A program made the position numbers and the translations under genes. From Spirochaetales bacterium (lineage in GTDB: Bacteria > Spirochaetota > Spirochaetia > SZUA-6 > RPPD01), in the NCBI GenBank assembly GCA_016930675.1, contig JAFGGG010000043.1, positions 1 to 64,000 on the forward strand: a DNA stretch of 64,000 bases. The letters run 5' to 3'. Below, piece by piece: positions 34,986 through 45,200 of this stretch. Position 1 is the first letter of the stretch. Every line of letters begins with the position of its first letter. The notes beneath the pieces were generated by a model. The model was not told the DNA's origin. It searched no databases and saw nothing but the letters and a program-made list of their open reading frames with translations.

Positions 34986-35543
34986 ATGGACACGAAAAAA
35001 TCGGACAACATCGTGCAGTCTTACCTGCGGCAAAATCCCAAATTACAGAGGAGAGCTTTGAGCTTTTCCGCGACCTGGCATACTACGGCGGACAAACTCT
35101 TTCCCCTGTTATGTCCGGCCAGAGAAGCCGACTGGATTCCCGGCTGGAATTGCAGGATGATCTATTCAGGTACGGGTTACGCGGAAGACAAATGCGTGTT
35201 TACCACGGATGCAGCCAATCCGTTGGGAAGCGGTACGTGGGCGTTCACGCGTTATGAACAAAATAAGCTGGTGAAATTCGTGCGCATCGATCAAAATATC
35301 TTCACCCACGCCGGCATAACACTGACGGACAATAATGACGGAACGGTTACGGGAACATGGAACCTTATTGATACCGCGTTAACGGAAAAAGGCAATAAGC
35401 AGCTTGAAAAGCAGCCAGATCCTGATGAATCGGCACGGGCAATCTTTCACATGATCGACACTTATCTTAAAAAGGGGAAAAAACAGGGCAGAGCTTCGCT
35501 GTTCATGAAAATGCTTCACGGGCATAAATCGGGCGGAGATTGA
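34986..35543 (+). CDS. SRPBCC-family protein
   Basis: The protein is 185 aa from the ATG at 34986. GGAGG at 34971-34975 sits 10 nt before that codon but only 1 nt before the ATG at 34977, so the shorter start is chosen. The pattern FSATWHTTADKLFPLLCPAR, then EADWIPGWNCRMIYSG, TTDAANPLGSGTWAFTRYE and a late helix (ESARAIFHMIDTYLKKGKK) fits the START/SRPBCC ligand-binding fold. The ligand is unknown. The MerR gene follows at once, and its promoter overlaps this gene's stop codon. Confidence 0.65.
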   Translation: MDTKKSDNIVQSYLRQNPKLQRRALSFSATWHTTADKLFPLLCPAREADWIPGWNCRMIYSGTGYAEDKCVFTTDAANPLGSGTWAFTRYEQNKLVKFVRIDQNIFTHAGITLTDNNDGTVTGTWNLIDTALTEKGNKQLEKQPDPDESARAIFHMIDTYLKKGKKQGRASLFMKMLHGHKSGGD

Positions 35544-35568
35544 CTTTAAGGCGGGCGCCCACTATACT
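35540..35568 (+). promoter_or_regulatory. Promoter of merR-like gene overlapping the upstream stop
   Basis: TTGACT (35540-35545), 17 nt and TATACT (35563-35568). The TGA of the SRPBCC gene lies inside the -35 box. The spacer contains the palindrome GGGCGCCC. The predicted start near 35575 leaves a leader of only 10-17 nt. MerR proteins often bind a palindrome between the -35 and -10 boxes, though usually with a 19-nt spacer. Confidence 0.55.
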
Positions 35569-35585
35569 TCTTATGAAAATAACTC

Positions 35586-36158
35586 ATGCCTATGTATTTG
35601 ATTCGTGAGCTGGCTCGCAAATATAATCTTACCCGCTCCTCACTGCTGTATTACGATTCCATCGGCCTGCTGTCGCCGAGGGGCAGAACGCAGGCGGGGT
35701 ACCGTGTGTATAACGATGGAGACGAAAAACGGCTTGCAAACATCATACTCTTTCGCTCCATGGGCATATCGCTCAGCCAGATAAAAGAACTGCTGGAAAA
35801 CGACCATTCCAAACTGGCCTCGGTACTGTTTAAACGCCTGGGGCATTTGAATCAGGAAATCGCGGCTTTAAGAAATCAGCAAAAAAATATTATTAATCTG
35901 CTGAAAGAGGTGGGAAATTTAAAAAAGTTCATAGACACCCTGAAAAACAGGCGTGTGAATATGTCTCTGCTGGACGGTATCGATCCGCTGGAATGGCACA
36001 GGCGGTTTGAAGAAATGTCGCCGGACATCCACGGGGAACTGCTGGCCATCATCCGTTCCATACCTGAAGAAGTGAAGAAACATCATCTCAGCGCGCTTGC
36101 ATCCCTACCGGAAAAGCAGAGAAAAGAACTCAACAGATTTATAGAGAGGATCCACTAA
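35586..36158 (+). CDS. MerR-family transcription regulator
   Basis: The 190-aa protein has an N-terminal winged-helix MerR domain: LIRELARKYNLTRSSLLYYD, SIGLLSPRGRTQAGYRVYND and LFRSMGISLSQIKELLEN. The dimerisation coiled coil (LNQEIAALRNQQKNIINLLK) follows. The C-terminus of about 65 residues has no metal-binding cysteines and no known effector domain; it resembles the helical extension of MerR proteins that respond to organic ligands. The second methionine (35592) is an equally good start. It lies between an SRPBCC gene and an ATPase gene and may control both. Confidence 0.85.
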   Translation: MPMYLIRELARKYNLTRSSLLYYDSIGLLSPRGRTQAGYRVYNDGDEKRLANIILFRSMGISLSQIKELLENDHSKLASVLFKRLGHLNQEIAALRNQQKNIINLLKEVGNLKKFIDTLKNRRVNMSLLDGIDPLEWHRRFEEMSPDIHGELLAIIRSIPEEVKKHHLSALASLPEKQRKELNRFIERIH

Positions 36159-36163
36159 AAATT

Positions 36164-36883
36164 ATGCACGTAAATGCAATCGACATCAACGCGGGGGCCT
36201 TTCCCACAGACGAGTATTATCCTTTCAACCTGGAGATCATGCGCAAAACACCCGGGCTGGAACTGAAAAAAGCGGTAAGTTTTTTTGTGGGGGAAAACGG
36301 TTCGGGCAAGTCCACCCTGCTCAAGGCCATTTCCACGGCCTGCGGTTACTATATCTGGCAGGGAGTGACGCGCCAGCCTGCCTTTACCAATCCCTACGAA
36401 AAGTACTTGTACAAGCACCTTACCGTACACTGGGTGAACGGCAGAACACCCGGTTCTTTTTTCGCGGCCGAGTTGTTTAAAAATTTCTCCGTGATATTGG
36501 ATGATTGGGCAAGAGACGATCCCGGTCTGCTTGACTATTTCGGCGGATCATCACTCGTGGCCCAATCACACGGCCAGAGTCATATGGCCTTCTTTAAAAG
36601 CCGCTTCGAACGCAAGGGGCTTTATCTTCTGGATGAACCGGAAAACGCCCTCTCCCCTCTGCACCAGATCGAGCTGCTGCATCTGCTGCGCGACATGTCC
36701 CGCGACGGGCACGCCCAGTTCATCATCGCCTCGCATTCGCCGATCCTGCTTGCTTTGCCCGAAGCCGACATCTTCAGTTTCAATCATGTTCCTATAAAAA
36801 AGATCTCGTATGAACAAACCGATTATTATAAGGTGTATAAAGAATTCCTGAACAACAGGAAAAAATATTTATCTGATGTATAA
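36164..36883 (+). CDS. AAA/ABC-type ATPase (stand-alone)
   Basis: The 239-aa protein has the ABC-type ATPase core without membrane domains: Walker A FVGENGSGKSTLLKAI, a degenerate signature LVAQSHGQSHMAFF, Walker B GLYLLDEPENALSP and the H-loop IIASHSPILLALP. It fits the AAA_15/AAA_21 group of predicted ATPases, related to the ATPase part of OLD and RecF-like proteins, where the ATPase often pairs with a nuclease or is free. No nuclease gene adjoins. It starts 5 nt after the MerR gene, so it is probably in that operon. Confidence 0.8.
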   Translation: MHVNAIDINAGAFPTDEYYPFNLEIMRKTPGLELKKAVSFFVGENGSGKSTLLKAISTACGYYIWQGVTRQPAFTNPYEKYLYKHLTVHWVNGRTPGSFFAAELFKNFSVILDDWARDDPGLLDYFGGSSLVAQSHGQSHMAFFKSRFERKGLYLLDEPENALSPLHQIELLHLLRDMSRDGHAQFIIASHSPILLALPEADIFSFNHVPIKKISYEQTDYYKVYKEFLNNRKKYLSDV

Positions 36884-36925
36884 TATTATAAAAGTGTGTA
36901 TTATCACAAAAAATCGGAGGATTGA

Positions 36926-37351
36926 ATGAAAAAAATATTATTACTCCTTACAGCGGTATTACTGTTTTCGGGATGCGCATCAACTTTCTTCATCAATGGT
37001 GCCGACAAAATTCCTGAAAACCAGCGTGTGAAAATTGTCCATGACAAATACATTGCTATTGGCAAAATAGACGACGAGTGGGTCCCTGCAACAGCCAGAA
37101 GCATGGGCTCTCCGCAGGAGTACACGTACTTCCTTACACCCGGAGCTCATATCGTGCATATACAATATATCACAATGGAGGACGAGGGATTCGCGATTAT
37201 TATCCGTCCCGGCGAGGATGCAGAATTCAAGAAGGATACCAGGAAGGATCCTGTTGAGTTGAGGTATGTATTTGAGGCAGGGAAAACATATGTGATCAAC
37301 TATACATTCCCTGACGAGTATTCTATTAAATATTCCATAGAAGAACGCTAA
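36926..37351 (+). CDS. Small lipoprotein
   Basis: The 141-aa protein has a standard lipobox (LLFSGC) and GGAGG before the ATG. I see no named domain. The segment TYFLTPGAHIVHIQYITMED with a later VFEAGKTYVINYTF resembles the PEGA-like or DUF-type small beta sandwiches seen in spirochaete and proteobacterial lipoproteins, where the GxHxVxxxY turn is typical. Confidence 0.65.
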   Translation: MKKILLLLTAVLLFSGCASTFFINGADKIPENQRVKIVHDKYIAIGKIDDEWVPATARSMGSPQEYTYFLTPGAHIVHIQYITMEDEGFAIIIRPGEDAEFKKDTRKDPVELRYVFEAGKTYVINYTFPDEYSIKYSIEER

Positions 37352-37556
37352 AGGTTTGGTGAAGCGCACTAGACGGCAGTGCTCTCCTGAAGCCCCTGTA
37401 CAGACCAATGACAATAGTATTCTTGAAAATTCGCGGTGCTATTTTAGCTTTACTTTGACACTCCTTTTTAAATAATATATAAATGATGAATTGACGGCCT
37501 TTTCATTAAGGGGCCGGGCGGCAATCGACCCATTCAATTTTAAAACGGAGGAAGCT

Positions 37557-39476
37557 ATGGGCTTAACGCTTACGGAAAAAATTCTTAAGGCTCACCTGGT
37601 CTCAGGATCGGTTAAACCCGGAGACGAGCTGTCCGTTAAAATCGACCAGACACTGACCCAGGACGCGACCGGCACCATGGTCTACCTGCAGTTCGAAGCC
37701 ATGGGCCTAAAGCGGGTTCGGACCGAACTCTCCGTGTCTTACGTGGATCATAACACACTGCAGAACGATTTCCGCAACATGGACGACCACCGCTATCTGC
37801 AGAGTGCGGCCCGCAGGTTCGGCATCTATTTTTCACGGCCCGGCAACGGCATCTGTCATCAGGTGCATCTGGAACGTTTCGGCAAACCGGGTAAAACCCT
37901 CCTCGGCTCGGACTCCCATACCCCGACCGGCGGCGGATTAGGCATGCTGGCCGTCGGAGCCGGAGGTTTGGACGTGGCCGCGGCTTTGGCCGGGGAGCCG
38001 TTCTCGCTTAACATGCCTCAGGTTGTTGGAGTAAAACTCACCGGAAGCCTTAAGCCCATGTGCGCGGCCAAAGATGTTATTCTTACCATTCTTCAGCAGG
38101 AAACCGTAAAGGGCGGCGTGGGCAAGGTATACGAATACTTCGGTCCGGGCGTGGCGACTCTTTCGGTTCCTGAACGCGCCACCATTACCAATATGGGCGC
38201 GGAGCTGGGCGCCACCTCATCGATTTTCCCATCGGACGAGATAACCAAAAGATTTCTTACCCTGCAAAAGCGCGAACAGGACTGGTCCGAACAGCACGCA
38301 GATAGCGATGCTCACTATGACAGAATTATCGAGCTCGACCTTGGCAAAATCGTGCCCATGGCGGCCCGGCCCCATATGCCGGACAGAGTGGTGCCGATAA
38401 GCGAGATTGAAGGGCTTATAATAGACCAGATCGCCATCGGATCCTGCACCAACTCTTCGATTAATGATCTGGGTATAGCGGCGGACATTCTGGGGGGAAA
38501 ACACATTCCCGAAACTGTTTCTTTGGGGATTTCTCCCGGCTCGCGGCAGGTGCTGCTCAGCGCCGACCGGGCCGGTATCCTCTCCAAGCTTATCACGGCG
38601 GGAGCCCGCATTCTGGAAAGCGCCTGCGGCCCCTGCATCGGCATGGGATTCGCGCCCTGTTCGGGAGGAATCTCGGTGCGCACCTTTAACAGAAACTTCA
38701 AGGGCAGAAGCGGAACCGGGGACGCTGCTGTTTATCTGGTTTCACCGGAAACCGCCGCGGCCGCGGCTTTACACGGAAAGCTTGTCGATCCGAGAAAGCT
38801 GGCGCTTACAAAAAGGGATTATTCCGAATTTACCGAAATCGACGACTCCATGATCATAGCACCGGCTAAAGAAAACACGGCCGCAGAGATAATCCGGGGT
38901 CCGAACATTAAACCACTGCCTTTGGCGAGCCCACCCCCTGATTCAATTCAGGCCGAGGTGTTGATCAAAACCGGAGACAATATCACCACGGATCATATCA
39001 TGCCGGCGGGAGCAAAAATTCTGCCGCTGCGCTCCAATATTCCCGAAATCGCCAAACATGTGTTCGAACAGGTGGACACGGAGTTTTACAACCGGGCGAA
39101 CAAGGCAAAGGCCGGAATAGTGGTGGGCGGCGAAAATTACGGTCAGGGATCTTCCCGCGAACACGCTGCCATTGCCCCTATGTTTTTAAAGGTAAAGGCG
39201 GTTATCGCCAAGAGCTTCGCCCGCATTCACAAAGCAAACCTCATCAACTTCGGGATCCTGCCGCTGGAGTTACAGAACACGGATGATTACGAACAGCTTG
39301 CTGTGGGCGATCAACTTACCCTCTCGGCAGTGCCTGAAAACCTAAAAAGCGGCAACCCCATTCCGGTGCGCAACAATACCAAAAACAGAGATTTTTTTGT
39401 CACCTGCGATCTTTCCCCGCGTTTTAAACAGATAATTCTGGCCGGCGGCAGACTGAACGAGATAAAAAACCGCTAG
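37557..39476 (+). CDS. acn: Aconitate hydratase (monomeric Aquifex-type)
   Basis: The protein is 639 aa from the ATG at 37557 with GGAGG upstream; the track start at 37491 is rejected. It interconverts citrate and isocitrate. Seen in order: DQTLTQDATGTMVYLQFEAM, LLGSDSHTPTGGGLGMLAVG, IGSCTNSSINDL (first cluster cysteine) and LESACGPCIGMGFAPCSGG (the other two). The swivel domain shows GDNITTDHIMPAG and GGENYGQGSSREHAAI. This length and DSHTPTGGG wording fit the aconitase family of Aquifex and spirochaetes rather than the larger AcnA. No other TCA gene is adjacent. Hairpin element E follows. Confidence 0.9.
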   Translation: MGLTLTEKILKAHLVSGSVKPGDELSVKIDQTLTQDATGTMVYLQFEAMGLKRVRTELSVSYVDHNTLQNDFRNMDDHRYLQSAARRFGIYFSRPGNGICHQVHLERFGKPGKTLLGSDSHTPTGGGLGMLAVGAGGLDVAAALAGEPFSLNMPQVVGVKLTGSLKPMCAAKDVILTILQQETVKGGVGKVYEYFGPGVATLSVPERATITNMGAELGATSSIFPSDEITKRFLTLQKREQDWSEQHADSDAHYDRIIELDLGKIVPMAARPHMPDRVVPISEIEGLIIDQIAIGSCTNSSINDLGIAADILGGKHIPETVSLGISPGSRQVLLSADRAGILSKLITAGARILESACGPCIGMGFAPCSGGISVRTFNRNFKGRSGTGDAAVYLVSPETAAAAALHGKLVDPRKLALTKRDYSEFTEIDDSMIIAPAKENTAAEIIRGPNIKPLPLASPPPDSIQAEVLIKTGDNITTDHIMPAGAKILPLRSNIPEIAKHVFEQVDTEFYNRANKAKAGIVVGGENYGQGSSREHAAIAPMFLKVKAVIAKSFARIHKANLINFGILPLELQNTDDYEQLAVGDQLTLSAVPENLKSGNPIPVRNNTKNRDFFVTCDLSPRFKQIILAGGRLNEIKNR

Positions 39477-39517
39477 CCCGCTGGTTTTCCTGGCGGCTTT
39501 TTCTGAAGCAAAAAGGG
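39477..39517 (+). repeat. Hairpin element E (degenerate copy)
   Basis: CCGCTGGTTTTCCTGGCGGC followed by TTTTTCTGAAGCAAAAA matches the 3' hairpin and tail of the dispersed family. It lies between convergent acn and the NicO-type gene and could terminate acn. Confidence 0.5.
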
Positions 39518-39525
39518 CTGATTTT

Positions 39526-41145
39526 CTAAATTAAAATACGCGGCATAAAAAACCAGAGAGAAAAAATAAAAAGCAGCACTCCGGAGATAAGCAGTGAATA
39601 ACGACTCAATTTGTTAAAGATATCAAAAGCCACATGACGCACCATAAAAACGGCCATGGCTATCATTGCCAAAAACACAAAAATGCCAAGTCCGAAAAAT
39701 GGAATAATCAGAGGGACCAGTTCCACCTTGCCTATGGCAAGCAGCATGGTAAGGATTGCCCAGCCAAAGGGGCAGGGAGCGAGCCCCGTAAGAATGCCCA
39801 CAACAATCGCGGACTTTTTATTTTTTATGATGTTGGGAGTCACCGGATTATCTTTGTTCTTTATTTGATGAGTGCCTTTTAAAATCATAAAAACCGATAT
39901 GAAAGCCAAACCGATTCCGCCCGCGATTTGCAATATATACGTAACAGCCGCTGAATCAACAATAGACGCGAAAAGTGAAAAGGCGAAAGCCAGGAACACT
40001 ACATCAATTAAATGGGTAATGGTGAAGGTAATTATAAATCCCAAAGCATGGGGAATTTTTTTATTGCCCTCGGTAAGATAGGCAATTAATATCCCTTTTC
40101 CATGCCCCGGCATGGCGGCGTGCAAAAAGCCCAAGGCAAACACCGAGACGAGTAAAATAAGCAGACCTCCAAAAGAAAACTCTCCCGTGAAAAGGGTTTT
40201 CATATCACCTAAAATCTGCTCCAGAAAACCGGTTTCTGGTACGCGCGAATCCGTAATATTGTATTGCTTGATAAGATTGGGCAGTCCGACCTCGGAACTG
40301 CTCATAAGCACTTTTCCGCTTTCCAGTTGTTCTTTAAGCTGCGACTCGTCAATAGTGGAGGCGATCACATTTTTATCCGTATACGTTGTGCGTGTACCTG
40401 CCTGAACATCACTGCTGGCCTCATTGATCTTATCTCTTGACTGACCGTCGGAAGGACTCGGATCAAAAGGATCCCAGCCGAAGTTGAACTCTTCGGAATC
40501 GGTATACCCGTCGAAATCCGTATCCGGCGCGCCCGGATTTAATCCGTAAAGCTCCTCAAAATAATCGTTTAAACCGTCGCCGTCGGTGTCTTTTTGGTCG
40601 TCATTAAAAGCGGAAAAATCGGGATCCTCCGGATCAAACTGCCACTCCCTTATTTTACTCGTAAGCAAGACTTCTTTACTATCCTTAAATAAATTGCCGC
40701 TTTCATCCAAGAGCACAATTTTGTTGGTCTGCGTGCTAAATTGTTCGATAAAAAGATCGACATTAAAAACAATCGGATAGTCGTCCTGGTCCAGTTCAAT
40801 AAAGAAATTTATATACACACCGGAAGCGAGAATCTGAAAAACCTCCGCGTCTTCTATTGCCAACCTGGTTTTTTCTAGAAGCCCGTTCTTACCGTATACC
40901 TTAAAATGCTGATTAAAATAAGGCAGCAGGATCAGTTTAAGCTCATCGATCGAAAGCCTTTTGGGATCGACCTTGTTATCCTGAGCCAGCTTGGTTACTT
41001 CAAAAGGGTGAAGATAGCTTGTGCCGAATACTCCCTCTTCCTTAATCTGCACGGTGGTAATCGAGATATCCAATGGATGGGAAAAACCGCTTGTCCCGAT
41101 AATTATTAATATAAAAATGAGAATATATATTTTTTGAGTGTGCAT
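39526..41145 (-). CDS. NicO-like transporter with periplasmic calcium-repeat domain
   Basis: The 539-aa protein has a signal peptide, an N-terminal domain beginning HPLDISITTVQI (HupE-like opening), then two thrombospondin-type-3/EF-hand-like repeats (KDTDGDGLNDYFEELYGLNP and PDTDFDGYTDSEEFNFGWDP) near residues 200-240. A C-terminal half of about six TM helices belongs to the NicO/RcnA nickel-cobalt transporter fold with FLHAAMPGHGKGILIAYL, TITHLIDVV and LAPCPFGWAILTM. NicO proteins export or import Ni or Co. The HxxxxxxHG motif is intact. The calcium-binding-like insert is unusual. No metal regulator is adjacent. Confidence 0.75.
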   Translation of the reverse strand: MHTQKIYILIFILIIIGTSGFSHPLDISITTVQIKEEGVFGTSYLHPFEVTKLAQDNKVDPKRLSIDELKLILLPYFNQHFKVYGKNGLLEKTRLAIEDAEVFQILASGVYINFFIELDQDDYPIVFNVDLFIEQFSTQTNKIVLLDESGNLFKDSKEVLLTSKIREWQFDPEDPDFSAFNDDQKDTDGDGLNDYFEELYGLNPGAPDTDFDGYTDSEEFNFGWDPFDPSPSDGQSRDKINEASSDVQAGTRTTYTDKNVIASTIDESQLKEQLESGKVLMSSSEVGLPNLIKQYNITDSRVPETGFLEQILGDMKTLFTGEFSFGGLLILLVSVFALGFLHAAMPGHGKGILIAYLTEGNKKIPHALGFIITFTITHLIDVVFLAFAFSLFASIVDSAAVTYILQIAGGIGLAFISVFMILKGTHQIKNKDNPVTPNIIKNKKSAIVVGILTGLAPCPFGWAILTMLLAIGKVELVPLIIPFFGLGIFVFLAMIAMAVFMVRHVAFDIFNKLSRYSLLISGVLLFIFSLWFFMPRILI

Positions 41146-41271
41146 TATCTATATATCCAGTATTTGTTTCTAACTTTACTATTTATCAAGACTTTACTAT
41201 ATTATGCTCAAAGCATAGTAAACATGATAGGAATTATATAAACTTTTTAAATCTTAGACAAGAGTTAAGTC

Positions 41272-42054
41272 ATGGCAACTTCATCCTATTTACATATCGC
41301 GTTAAAAGCGGCCGGGGCAGCGGCGGAGATACATAAACGTTATTTTAATAATGACGCAAAGGTCCGCGCCAAATCCTCACATTTCAATCTGCTTACCCAG
41401 GCGGATCTGGAAGCGGAACAGGCCATAGCGCGCATAATAAAAAATGAGTTCCCGGATCATAATATCATCGGCGAAGAAAACCAGTACGAGCGAACCTCCT
41501 CCCCCTATTCCTGGATCGTAGATCCTCTCGACGGCACCAACAATTTCGCGCACGGGCTGCCCATCTTTTCCGTGTCCATTGCCCTGGCCAAAGATAACGA
41601 GCCGATTATCGGCATCGTATTCGATCCCATGCGTGACGAGCTTTTCAAAGCGGTTAAAAATGAAGGCGCCTACCTGAACGATAAAAAAATAAAGGTGTCC
41701 GGCAGCGCCCTCCTTAAACAGAGCCTGCTCATAACCGGTTTCTATTACGACAGATCCCGGGCCATGAAACGTACACTGGATGATATCTATCATTTTTTCT
41801 CTGAGGGAATCATCGGCCTAAGACGCCTAGGATCCGCCGCATTGGATTTATGTTATGTAGCCTCTGGACGGGCGGACGGGTTTTGGGAATTTTTACTCAA
41901 TCCGTGGGATTTCGCCGCCGGTTCACTTATTCTGAGGGAGGCAGGAGGCAAGATTACCGATTTTAAAGGCCGCGCCATCCGGCTTGACCCCACATCCGTT
42001 TTAGCCTCCAACGGGCACATTCACGATCAGATGCTTGAGGTTTTACATAGATAA
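41272..42054 (+). CDS. suhB: Inositol-1-monophosphatase family enzyme
   Basis: The 260-aa protein has the magnesium-dependent phosphatase motifs: IIGEENQ (catalytic glutamate), WIVDPLDGTNNFAHGLPIFS (metal aspartates) and LNPWDFAAGSLILREAGG. It dephosphorylates inositol monophosphate or related sugar phosphates; in many bacteria SuhB also aids transcription antitermination. The symbol rests on family similarity only. The ribosome site is weak (AGAGTTAAG). A promoter for ileS begins 15 nt after its stop. Confidence 0.85.
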   Translation: MATSSYLHIALKAAGAAAEIHKRYFNNDAKVRAKSSHFNLLTQADLEAEQAIARIIKNEFPDHNIIGEENQYERTSSPYSWIVDPLDGTNNFAHGLPIFSVSIALAKDNEPIIGIVFDPMRDELFKAVKNEGAYLNDKKIKVSGSALLKQSLLITGFYYDRSRAMKRTLDDIYHFFSEGIIGLRRLGSAALDLCYVASGRADGFWEFLLNPWDFAAGSLILREAGGKITDFKGRAIRLDPTSVLASNGHIHDQMLEVLHR

Positions 42055-42068
42055 TAATTTTTAACTAC

Positions 42069-42098
42069 TTGACAGTTTGAGAGTAAATTCTCTAGAAT
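42069..42098 (+). promoter_or_regulatory. Sigma70-like promoter upstream of ileS
   Basis: TTGACA (42069-42074), an 18-nt spacer and TAGAAT (42093-42098). The predicted start near 42105 lies directly before the terminator-like hairpin element F, and 104 nt before the ileS start codon. Confidence 0.55.
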
Positions 42099-42107
42099 AG
42101 CACATTC

Positions 42108-42160
42108 AAAAAGCCACATACTCCCCGAGAACGGTGGTATGTGGCGGCTTTTTTTAAAAG
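42108..42160 (+). terminator. Hairpin element F, terminator-like, in the ileS leader
   Basis: GCCACATAC (42113-42121) and GTATGTGGC (42137-42145) form a perfect 9-bp stem, then GGC and seven T residues. The outer bases AAAAAGCC/GGCTTTTT can extend it. It belongs to the dispersed hairpin family. It may end the suhB transcript or attenuate ileS, since the only promoter-like boxes seen lie just before it. Confidence 0.65.
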
Positions 42161-42208
42161 CAAATGATCCGGCCGTAGAAACCGTACCATAGAAATGAGG
42201 AGGATATT

Positions 42209-45200
42209 TTGTATAAACCGGTTGATCCGAAAGTTGATTTTGCTCGCATGGAAGAGGACATCCTCACATTCTGGGCCCAACATGATACCTTTAAAAAATC
42301 GATTGCTCAACACGAGGGCAAAGAGGAATACGTTTTTTACGACGGACCTCCTTTTGCCACCGGCTTGCCTCACTACGGTCATTTTGTGGCAAGCACCATA
42401 AAGGATATTATTCCCCGCTATCAGACTATGAAGGGTATTAAAGTGGACCGTCGTTTTGGTTGGGACTGTCACGGTCTGCCCGTGGAATACGAAATGGAGA
42501 AAGAGCTTGCGATCTCAGGCAAACGTGAAATCGAAAAATACGGGATCGCTAAATTCAATGAGGCCTGCCGCTCCATAGTGCTGCGTTACACCAAAGAATG
42601 GCGTACGGTCATAACCCGCATCGGCCGCTGGGTGGATTTTGATAATGATTATAAAACCATGGACCCCGACTATATGGAATCAATCTGGTGGGTGGTAAAA
42701 GAGTTGTGGAAGAGGGAGCTGCTTTACGAAGGTTATTATATCCTGCCCTACTGTCCGCGCTGCTCCACGGCTCTCTCCAATTTCGAACTCAATTTAGGCG
42801 GTTATAACGATGTGCAGGATCCGGCCATTACCGTACGTTTTCAATTGAAAGATCAACCCGATACCTTCATCATCGCCTGGACCACGACTCCGTGGACGCT
42901 TCCCTCCAATTTGGCTTTGGCCGTTGGAGAGAAGATCGATTACGTAAAGGTCAAGGACAAGGATGTTTTTTATATCCTGGCCAAAGACCGGCTGTCCGCT
43001 TATTATAAAGATCCCGGTGAATACACTATTGTGGAAGAGTTTAAGGGTGAACAACTGGCCGGACGCTCTTATGCGCCCTTGTTTCCCTATTTTAAGGAAC
43101 TGGCTGAAAAGAACGCGTTTACCGTGTTTTTGGGGGATTTTGTGAGCACGGAAGACGGAACCGGAGTGGTCCATATCGCGCCGGGTTTCGGTGAAGACGA
43201 CTACAACACGCTTAAAAATACGGACATTCCCACGGTTTGCCCCGTGGACGCGGAAGGAAATTTCACGGAGGACGTCAGCGACTACGCAGGTCTTTTTGTA
43301 AAGCACGCGGATAAGAGGATCATTAAAGACTTAAAGGAACGGCAAAAAATCGTAAAGCACGAAACCTACAACCACAGCTACCCGCACTGCTGGCGCTGCA
43401 AATCTCCGCTCATTTACAGGGCCATCTCTTCCTGGTTCGTCAACATCCAAAAGATAAAACAGAATCTCCTAAAAGCCAACGAGCAGATCTATTGGATGCC
43501 GGATCATCTTAAACTCGGCCGGTTCGGCAAGTGGCTGGAAGGCGCCCGCGACTGGGCCATTTCCAGAAACCGCTATTGGGGCAATCCCCTGCCTATCTGG
43601 AAGTGCGATTCGTGTCAGGAAAAAACCTGTCTGGGCTCCCGCGCCGAACTGGAACAAAAGTCCGGTAAAAAAGTGGAAGACCTGCATAAGCACTATATTG
43701 ATGAGATTACCTTTGCCTGTAATTGCGGAGGAACCATGCGCAGAATCCCCGAAGTCCTGGACTGCTGGTTCGAATCAGGAGCCATGCCCTATGCCCAGAA
43801 CCACTACCCTTTTGAGCATAAAAAACATTTCGAAGAGCATTTCCCCGCTGATTTTATAGCCGAAGGGCTGGATCAGACACGGGGCTGGTTCTATACATTG
43901 ACCGTACTGTCCGCCGCGCTGTTCGACAGGCCCGCCTTCGCCAATGTTATCGTAAACGGTCTGGTGCTGGCAGCGGACGGCAAAAAAATGTCCAAGTCGG
44001 AACGTAATTTCACGGATCCCATGAAAGTAATCCACGATTTCGGAGCCGACGCCTTGCGGCTTTATCTTATGCACTCCGCGGTGGTCAAGGCCGAAGATCT
44101 GCGTTTTTCCGATGACGGGGTAAAAGAAGTACTTAAAAACATCATTATTCCGCTGTGGAACAGTTACAGTTTTTTTGTCACCTATGCCAATATCGATAAC
44201 ATGCAGCCGCAGGCCGCGCCGGTAAATCCTCCCAATCCGCTTGACAACTGGATCCTTTCCGAAGCTGAAAGATTGGTAGCCGAGGTGACTTTGCAGTTCG
44301 ATCAATACGATCTGCAAAAGGCCATAGATCCGATCGTTGATTTTATCGATCTGTTGAACAACTGGTATATCCGACGCTCCCGCAGAAGGTTCTGGCGCTC
44401 TGAAAACGATCTTGATAAAAAGCAGGCTTACGAGACACTCTACGCCGTGCTTATGAAACTCATTCTCGTGGCGGCGCCTATCATCCCCTTTATTACCGAG
44501 GAGATTTATAAAAACCTTAAAACCGGACACATGCCGGAATCGGTTCATCTGTGCGCCTACCCGGCAGCAAACAGCGCCCTGCGTAATCCGGAACTTGACC
44601 ATAAAATGGCGCTTACCCGTCAGGCAGTGACAATGGGCCGGGCCATCCGCTCGCTTCACAACCTTAAAACCAGACAGCCGTTAAAAGCGCTGCATCTGGT
44701 TACCAAAGATAAAAAAGAAAAGGCCATCCTTTCCGAAATGCAGGAGATCATTAAAGAGGAGCTCAATGTTAAAGAAGTGATTTTCAGGGAGAACGAAGAA
44801 GAGCTCGTTGAATTCAAAGCCAAGCCGAATTACCGCGTACTGGGCAAAACATTGGGTAAAGACATGAAAAACGCAGCGGACCGCATCGCCCGGCTATCCA
44901 CCAAGGAGATACAGGCACTACAGGCGGGCGAAACGCTTTCCCTCAACCTGGGATCACAAAGCGTAACCTTAGGCCTGGACGAAATAATCGTACAGCGTGA
45001 GGAAAAACAAAACCTGAAGGTGTTGAATCAGGACAGTCTTACGGTTGCCCTGGATCCCGAATTGACCACGGAACTTTTAGAAGAGGGGATAGTAAGAGAT
45101 ATGGTAAGGGGAGTGCAAAACTTACGGAAAGAAATGGGCTTCAATGTTACCGACAGAATCACATTGAAACTCTACGGTGCGGACAGTATTTTAAAAGCTG

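Noticed and set aside
42108-42208. T-box riboswitch in front of ileS
   Set aside because: The GGTGGTAT string is reminiscent, but the leader is far too short for a T-box specifier loop and the hairpin belongs to a dispersed family.
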